Shown here piece by piece: positions 56,362 to 64,000 of a DNA stretch of 64,000 bases. The DNA is from Trochalopteron elliotii (lineage: Eukaryota; Chordata; Aves; Passeriformes; Leiothrichidae), in contig JANPWX010000097.1 in the NCBI GenBank assembly GCA_024734555.1, forward strand, positions 6,258,811-6,322,810. The letters run 5' to 3'. The position numbers and the translations under genes were made by a program. How positions within the stretch are numbered: the first letter of the stretch is position 1; every line of letters starts with the position of its first letter. The notes under the pieces were generated by a model. That model searched no databases and was not told the origin of the DNA. It was given only the letters and a program-made list of their open reading frames with translations.

Positions 56362-59300
56362 ACTTGCTAGTATTATTTCAATGTGAAGAATCAGAAGAGT
56401 GTTAAAGGCACCCCTTTATTTTAAGGAAAGTGATTTTAAGGACTCAGGCAGAGGTGAGAAGTGTTAGAAACACTGTAGTCAAGCTGGAGGAAGAAAGACT
56501 GACTTCATTCTTAAGTCTCTGGATTAAACAAACTTCTGGGCTCATGGCTTTATGCCACATCAAGCCTGCAGTAGCCTGTGCTGGTCTCACTGCCAACACT
56601 GACCACTGTGAAGAGCTTGCCATTGATAGAGCGGTGGATGGGGAAACTGGAAATGGGACTGACAACAGGGTTATCATTCCAGGTACCAAGTGTGGAGCTG
56701 AGCTGCTCCCAGCTGCCCCTGATTTGCCTCTGGCAGTTTGCAGAGAAGGGAGAAAAGATTTTGGGGCTCAGATGTCTGCATGTGTACTCCCATTTCACCC
56801 CTTGCACACCCACTCAAACTCCTACATCCCAAACCTGCCGCAGAGGCAGGGTGAGCTCAGGTCTGTGCTTTGGGAGAACAATTTCACCCTCTTTATGCCA
56901 GAGACAGCCCATGGCTTGCAAAGCCACTGTTGCCACTGCTCACAGCCCATCTCAGCTAATAGAGGTGAGTTTTCCAAGGCTCAGATTTCATCACTAGCTG
57001 AAGACTGAAAGGCCTTGCTGAACATGGCAGGAACTAATATAAGCATCAAATGCAGAGGAAGGTTGTGGTCCCTGAAACAGGCTGATGTTTTTGTCCTGTG
57101 ATTCCAGCTGAGCCAAATGGTACAAGAGCACACCTATATAATGCCGTGCAGATCTTCAGCTACCAGAATGGTGATTTTTCATTTGTTTTACTATAGCTAC
57201 CCTGTGTAAATACAAATGCTTTCTATCAGGTTTCTTCACAGCAGAAAACTTCTCTTTAGTCAGTGTGAATTCATCTGGCAATAGTAAGGTCCAGCTAAGA
57301 GGAAAGTGCTGCAAGGTAGTGGTTAATTAGCCCAATTGAAACAAGGTGGGGTTTAATGGCTTGCAGATCTGGTAATTGTGTGCAGAGTTGACACAGCTGA
57401 TGATTGTGTTACTTGAGAGTCAAGGTAGCTGTGTCAGGCTTGGTGGCTGTGTCTCAGGGTGCTTGTCTTTATTACCCTGTAAGTCCTTGGGACTGAATAT
57501 TGAGAGGTCTCTGGATTTCCTGTGCCTTACTGAAGCTGGTGGGATTTATTGAGGTGTAGCAGTTTTGGTCCATCCAGGACCATCCTAGGAGAAGGTATGA
57601 GGGTATTTGGCTAACACCCCCATTGTTCCCTGCCTGAGGATTTTTGTGACTGTTTTCTGCTCTTTGTTTTAAGCTGTCAAAGCTTAAATTTGATTCTCTG
57701 GGTATAGGAGGGTATCAAGGGGATGTTTGTGTCCACACAGGCATGTATTTATGCACACACACAAAGCTGTGTGTCAGTATGAGTAAATACACAGAGCATT
57801 CACAGATTTTTGAGCATTTGAAGTTCTGAAAGTCTTCTGGCACTGCAACAAATGAAAAATCCTGGTCTGCCTGTGAGGTGCCTAACTCACTTAGGAGCAC
57901 AGGGGTAGATGGTGTGCTTAGCCACAATGATAGTTCTTGTATCCTCTTGAGTGGGCTTTGGGAATGTTCCTGGACCAATGTGTGCTCCATATTGAACCAT
58001 ATTCCCTTCAGCTGCAGACAAGGAGCTGCAGAGTTTGCATTGTGTGTGAGCACAATAGAAAAACATGATAAAGTGCTTGTTCCTGTTCATTTCACCTTTC
58101 TAGCTCAGGAGCTTGTGCTAGCGGCAAGTGCACAAGTCTTGTCAAAAACATTGTAGACTCAGCCTTTAAATCGTGTATGTGCCTGCAAGGTGGGCAACCA
58201 TCCAGCCCTTTTGGGGGTCATGTCAACATGTTTGTACATTGCATAGGAGAATTAATCTCAGTGGGATTGCTTAAGCCCTATGCAAGGAAAATATTGAATT
58301 ATAATTGCACTAACAAGCATAAAAATGCATAGATGGTCTTTCACTTGAAATTAGAGCTCAGCAGAGCTCCTGTCTTCAGTATGCACATCATGAGACTGTT
58401 ACAGCAGTACCAGTCTTTCTGTGGAGATGAGAGGGAAAATGAATATTCAACAATTGCTTTAATTAAGCTGCTACTACTGTGGAATCTCTTCTTTCTCTTT
58501 GGCTTATTCTTTGAAATGTAAATTTTTAAAAAGCAGAGAAATCAAGGGATGACACTAAGTTTTTCTCTGGGGTAAGAGAACTTTAAAAAAATAATTTTTT
58601 AAAACCCTGTTCCCTTTATAATTTTTCTTTTCTGTGGAAATACTGATAATATTTTTGGGAGGAATGGTGTACAGAAGTCTGCATGTGTCTGGAAGTAAAG
58701 CTATTGAAACAGGATTCGAGTAATGCCAACTATAGGAAGACACAGTCTTTCTTCTGTCACCCCACTGAATGCTTAAAGTTACTTTTCCTCTCAGGATCTC
58801 CAACTAGCCACCCAAAAACTTCACTTTGTTGTCAGCCTCAATAAGTGCACTTGCAGTCTTGAGTTTAGTCCTGCTGCTATTTTCCCCCTCTGTGTTGCTG
58901 GTGCTACAAGGGGGACAAATCCCTAGCAACATGTGGGGCCTTCTGCTCAGTGCCACCTTTCCCTTCTGGGCCTGTAAGGAGTAGCAGGAAAACAAGTAGA
59001 TGTCTGAAAAGGGAAGTTTCCTGAACTCTGATTTGTCCTCCATACTAAGAAAAAATGGATATAAAATCTTGGATCTTTGTCTCCTTCTGTCTGATTAGTT
59101 TCCAGTTACCAGTGAATATTGTTTAAATCTGAATTATACTTGGTCTTACCTAATAAGCTTATACTGGAGAAGATGAAGTCTACTTTTTTGTTGTCCCAGA
59201 GATTTCAGGAGATGTCCATACACAATATAAACATAATAATTCAGTTATTAATACTGAGCTAATCAGTATTTGAAGTAATCAATCAACTTTCAGTAAGGTA

Positions 59301-61005
59301 TTATACAAAGGGACTCCAATTTGCCACAATCTCTTCCTGAAAGACAGAAAAATGTAGAAGACTCTTTTTTTTATAACTGATACAGAAAATATGGTCAACC
59401 AAAATGTTGGTTAAAGGGGTTTTTTGTCATCATACTATCATTGCCTGGAGTATTGTGATACAGAATAGAGATTCATGTGCCACTAGGGATGCCTTGAGAA
59501 GGGGTTTTCTGTTTATGGGGAAAAAATGGCCATTTTGGATGGCCCATGTGAGAAGGTTGTAAGAGTTATTACTGGGTTTAGGTGCTGTGGAGCAAGTCAC
59601 CTTTTTATCCAAGGCCAGCCTGTTGTAAAGCAAAATGTTCCTTAAAAAGAAGTATTTCACAGTATCTTCTCATTATGATAGGATTGGTACTGGAAAACAA
59701 ATACATGAGTGCTGCATAGCCTGCTGTCAGAGTAAAGGAGAGAGCAGGAGTGTGAGAAGAGATGTGCATTTTCAGATAGTGTCATGGTTTAGGCCCTGGA
59801 GATTCGAGGGAATATCATGAGTGGTGTTAGCATCTTGAATTATAAGCTTCTTAAAACAGCCACACTTCATTTCAGGAGAATACAACCCCCCTGGGCTCTA
59901 AATCTTAAAAAAAAAAATGTTAATGAGGGGGAAGAAAGGAATGTAGGGAATTAGATGGCTATTTTCTGGTGTGCATATAAACCCATAAGTTTTGTTTATC
60001 CAATGTGAACTGAACTATACTGCTCTGCTAGGACATAAAGCTTTGTGACCTTGATCAGGTTATATGCTGGTTGCTGTTCCTTCAAGGCACAGCTTTATAG
60101 AAAGGAAAGAATTTGGAAGTGCAAATGGAGACTTTGCTCTTGTGAAGAAGTTTCTGTTTCCAAATGTTCCTTTCCACAACATCCAGAACAAACCCTGTAA
60201 CAGACAGCTGGAGTCCCCATCCTTCTGTTCTGTGTGCAGACATTGTGAGCTGGGGCAAAGTACTGAGGGGATTTAACTGCAAGTACAATGTTGGCTGTAG
60301 CTGCAATCATCCACCCACTCAGCCATCAAAAGGATGTTTTTGCTTCTGGATTTGACAGAGCCTGTGTCTGTCTCTTGCTCCCCATTAGTGGGGGACTGAA
60401 GGGTTTTTCCTGCCTGTCATTTCCATCCCTCCACTTTCACTGGACAATGAGATATTTTTGAACATCACAAAAAGAACATGGAGTTTCCTTCTTCTCTCTG
60501 TGTTTTTGTTGTGTTTATGACTTCTCCACCTTTCCTGGAGCAGGGTCTGTTTAGACATAAGTTTGGCCTAGGTATTGCACCACAGAACTCAAACCAAGAG
60601 CCATCTCCAATCCTTGTAGGAAAAAGCCAGCACAGAACTGGTGACCCCATAATGACAGAAAGCAGAATTCTTGTTTCATCGTTAAAACAGTGGTTAATGA
60701 TTTTAGTCCAAATCTCTTTGGGCAATTACACAGAAATTTCCTTCATTCAATCTATCACCCAGGACCTCCAGGCACACACCAGCAGCCAATCTGTACTTTG
60801 TGACAAGTAGCAAGCTGAAGTTTATCCTGTTAGAGATGCAGCCTGCCACCAGAGGTACACTGTGCCTCCAAATCTGTTTAACAGTGACACAAATATTGGG
60901 TTCATCTGCTATCCATCATTTGCCTTAAATTTCTTGACAGATTAATATGTTTCATTACCCATGCTGTGGGGGAACTACAGTGATTTAAGCCTCTGAAAGG
61001 TACAT

Positions 61006-61046
61006 TAAAATAATAATAAAATAATAATAAAAATGGAAATAATACC
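61006..61046. repeat. (TAA)n-type A-rich simple repeat
   Basis: AATAATAATAAAATAATAATAA units sit directly beside the 3' end of a minus-strand CR1 copy. Confidence 0.85.
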
Positions 61047-61050
61047 AGGA

Positions 61051-61145
61051 ATCACAGAATCAGGTTGGAAAAGAGCTCTGTAATTGAGTCCAACCCATGA
61101 CCTAACAACACCACCATGTCAACCAGACCGTGGCACTAAATGCTG
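61051..61145 (-). mobile_element. CR1 LINE, 3' terminal fragment
   Basis: The + strand reads ATCACAGAATCAGGTTGGAA, then AATTGAGTCCAACCCATGAC, then CACCATGTCAACCAGACCGT and GGCACTAAATGC. This is the reverse complement of the avian CR1 3' end. About 95 bases remain. Confidence 0.9.
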
Positions 61146-64000
61146 TCAGGAAGTAAGCAGGGAGACAACTATTTCTGCATAAAAGCAAAAAGGTGTAGGA
61201 CTGAATAGTAACCTAGGAGTGTGTGATCTCAGTCTCCCATGGATTATAGGTTGTCTCAGCTACAGCTGCTGCATGGCTGTTCTCCTGCCCGTGGCTGCTG
61301 AAAAAACCTGCTGGGGCTTGCAGCAGAGGGAGCCATCTCTGGGCCTCCAGAACCAATTCCTGTAAACATCAATTTTGTGTCTGGGCAAGGGGAAATTTTG
61401 AGATGAGATGGCTGAAGTTTAATTAAACTTACTGCTCTAAGTGATTGGAACTTTGAGATGAGGTCTTCGTTTTGCATATTGCTTTATTAGACTGGGACCC
61501 TGGGTGCCTTGGATTACGGCCAGCATCCTTCTATCAATATTGGAAGGGTGGGAGCTCCCTTACTTAAGAAAACTCTGTTGTTCTTTGTATGGTAACAACC
61601 TAGAAGAAAGAGACTTTTCCTAAAAATTCATTTCTGCCTTGCACAGAGCAAGTGGGAGCATTTTTTTCCTGAGGAACCAAGTGTGTTCAGTCTCGAGCAC
61701 AACAAGGCTGGGTTCTGAAAAGCTTTGAAGGCTGTTGTGGTACTGTACCACTGTGATTATAGTAATGCAGATGCTACAGGGCTGTATTCAGTGCTAAATC
61801 ATGTAAGGTATAACTGAACATTTCAAACCCCTATGAAGTTCCTACAGCACTTCTGCTCTTAAAACTTTCAAGAACTAGTATTCTGGAGTTTGCAACGTGT
61901 TGGTTTTTTGGTTGGTGGGTTTAGTTGTGGCTTTTTAAAATGAGCTATAAAATGGCTGCAGGTAGTTTAATGGGAGTTGGCTTCCTGTGAATTTCTACTC
62001 CTATAACAAGAGAGAAAGAATCCCAAGTTCCTCGTTAGTACTTTGAAATGCCATTAGTTTCCCTTTCCAACTTCAGGGAGCCATTTAAAGCCTGCAGACA
62101 TTCTAGCATCAGTTGTACAAAGTTGGTAGCAGAAGTCACCTAAGACCTGAGCACACAATGAGCAGCATCTAGAAAGGTGTTATTCTTTCTATTTGTGTTG
62201 GTAACCCTGAAAATGTGTCCTGAATTATTTTGCTCTTGTTGCTTATCATTCATCTGCTATGATTTTTTTCCTTGATGCAAGGCAGCAGAGCTTCTCTTGA
62301 GCCTTTCAAATTTAGCTGTGCAGACAATAAAGGGTTGCTCGGGGTTTGATCCAGAATTGAGGCTCAGCTCAGTGCTCACCTGTTCTTTCAAAGTCTGTCT
62401 GGTGCTATGGCTGCAAAACAAGGAATCAAGCACTGCAAAAAAAGCACTAAGTGGCTTCTTATGTAAATTCATCGAAATTCTCCAGATGTTTGGACAATGT
62501 TCTGATTTCTAAAATTTTGTATCAGAACCTAAATTATATAAGTACTCAAAAAGCCTTTTTAATGACACTGGAGCAAAAATTATTTCTTGTAGAAGTTTCC
62601 AAGATACTGTCTTTTTAGTCTCTTTTTGGAATGAAAACACACTTTGAAGTCCATGGGTTTCCTCAGGGAGAAGGAAGCTCCTTTTCAATCAATTCTACAG
62701 AGAATGATCCTCTTGGAGCCTTGGGTCCAGCTCCTTCTTGTCACAGATGCAGACATAAAAGCAAAATTCATAAAGATAAATTCATTACTTTGGGCTCCTC
62801 TAATTCTTAAAGGAAATCTCCCCTGTCCCTTCCATCCACTTCCCCAACCTTACTGAAATTAAAGCTCTTTGTAAGTAGAGTTTTTAGGTGGCTGAACTTT
62901 TCCCTCTGTGCTGGAGGAGGAGAAGACATGTTGAACCATCCTAAGGCTGCCGTTCCAAACTCTGCTCCCTTGTTTCTGTCTGGAAAGCTCTTGGTAGGTT
63001 TGTAAATGACTAGTCGTGGGCCAAAGGCACAAATATGCTCCACCAAGATAGAGAGGGTCTTGAAAGTAATGTTCTGAAAAAAATGATCTGCTGCACTCCT
63101 AACACCCATCATATCCCAAGTAAGAGTATGTCATCATGATTTCCCCTTCTTAACACCTTCTCAAGAGAATCCCCAGGCTAATCCTTCAGAGATAATGAGC
63201 AGAATGATGGTAGTCATAGAAACTGTGCTTAAATATCTGTGCTTTGCACAAACTCTAGGGTATGGCTAATTACACAAGTGATGGAAATCCGTTTCAGCCC
63301 TGTATGAAGCACTGCTATTTCATTATCTTTAAGCAAGTCTGTCCTTCAGCTGGGTTTATTGGTAATGAAACTAAGGGGAAATTCTGAACGCAATGCTTGC
63401 TGTCTGTTGGCAAAGGGCCTCTTGAATCAAGCAAGGCTAATTTCAAAGTTATACCAAGTTATGCAGACCTTGGTGTATTTGAGTTTTGAGGCTTCCCAGC
63501 AAGAATTCCTGAGAGCCCTCTGAGCACTTGTTCCTGTGCTCAAGAAGTTCATCACAACAGAAGTGGTTACCTTGGGGTTTCCCCTTCTGCATTTTGTGAC
63601 AATTGCTTCTTGTCCTTTTGTTCTGCTCCTTGAGCAGTTGAAACTAGTCTTGCTTTGAGTAAGAGGTTATGAACTGCAAGGTAGCCAAAGGACTAACACC
63701 TATTTTTCTGTGATTCTGTTAAAATGAGGAAAGGAACGTGTTACTTCAGATCATGTAACAAACCTGTGTTCAAGTCAGGAACATACATCCTCTAATTTCA
63801 AGCTATTGTTGCACTGAGAGCCTGTAGAGCTCTTCTGGCAGAACAGTATTTCCCTGATGAGCCTTGTTTAAGAATATTCATGATGTAATAATAAAAAACT
63901 TTTTGTTCTCACTTGTAAAAAGCCATAAGGGGATAGGGAAAAATATTTAAACCTTAATACTTCCAGAGTATCCTAAAGAAGTGATGCTTTTAAGCCCTGT
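61146..64000. other. Intergenic, nothing recognised
   Basis: Unique sequence to the window end. Short open frames on both strands have no family resemblance. In human the next gene downstream of MAP3K21 is, as I recall, KCNK1, but none of its exons is visible here. Confidence 0.55.

Larger units (their letters stand above)
53939..61005. other. Intergenic, nothing recognised apart from small repeats
   Basis: About 7 kb of unique sequence. It contains an (AT)10 microsatellite at 54617-54636 and a 17-bp tandem duplication at 56328-56361. An open frame of 192 codons at 56430-57008 overlaps another open frame of 139 codons in a different frame; neither resembles a known protein and neither is annotated as a gene. 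No exon of a neighbouring gene was recognised. Confidence 0.55.

Noticed and set aside
59780..59960. GTGTCATGGTTTAGGCC, reminiscent of the start of some bird repeat families, followed by an A-run near 59908.
   Set aside because: Similarity is limited to about a dozen bases and does not continue; no border or duplication was found.

Overview
The window is vertebrate nuclear DNA, almost certainly from a bird and probably a songbird. It is AT-rich and intron-dominated. It carries several CR1 LINE fragments with the avian 3' end, and a solo retroviral LTR whose sequence resembles songbird ERVK-type LTRs as I remember them. No prokaryotic features, rRNA, tRNA or CRISPR arrays were seen.

One gene accounts for the recognisable coding sequence: the 3' part of MAP3K21 (MLK4, a mixed-lineage kinase), on the + strand. 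Nine coding exons lie between 16970 and 37084. All have canonical GT/AG borders and compatible phases, and together they hold 2327 coding bases (775 whole codons including the stop, plus the end of one split codon). They read from just after the catalytic loop (DFG and APE motifs), through the kinase C-lobe, leucine-zipper coiled coil, basic stretch and CRIB motif, into a long Ser/Thr/Pro-rich tail with the MLK1/MLK4-type C-terminus. The first exon (SH3 domain and kinase N-lobe) lies upstream of the window, so 1-16969 is the 3' part of a large first intron. I number the exons 2-10 on the assumption of one upstream coding exon, as in human MAP3K21.

The most interesting item is inside intron 6. 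Positions 31964-32080 form an open, phase-symmetrical 117-nt block with a strong acceptor and a GC-type donor, and they read as 39 in-frame codons of protein-like sequence between the CRIB exon and the next exon. This looks like an alternative cassette exon that is absent from the human MLK4 protein as I recall it. A second, weaker possibility is an in-frame 225-nt 5' extension of the last exon (36435-36659).

Downstream of the stop, 37085 to about 39.98 kb is AT-rich unique sequence with several AATAAA hexamers, consistent with a long 3' UTR with alternative ends. The region from 40 to 64 kb appears intergenic. It holds CR1 copies (41.0-42.0, 44.7 and 61.05 kb), a possible old SINE relic (45.9 kb), two CpG-rich patches (50.5-50.9 and 51.9-52.2 kb, the second with a small minisatellite), the solo LTR with a 6-bp target duplication (53196-53932, minus strand), and short simple repeats. 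No coding exon of a neighbouring gene was recognised there.
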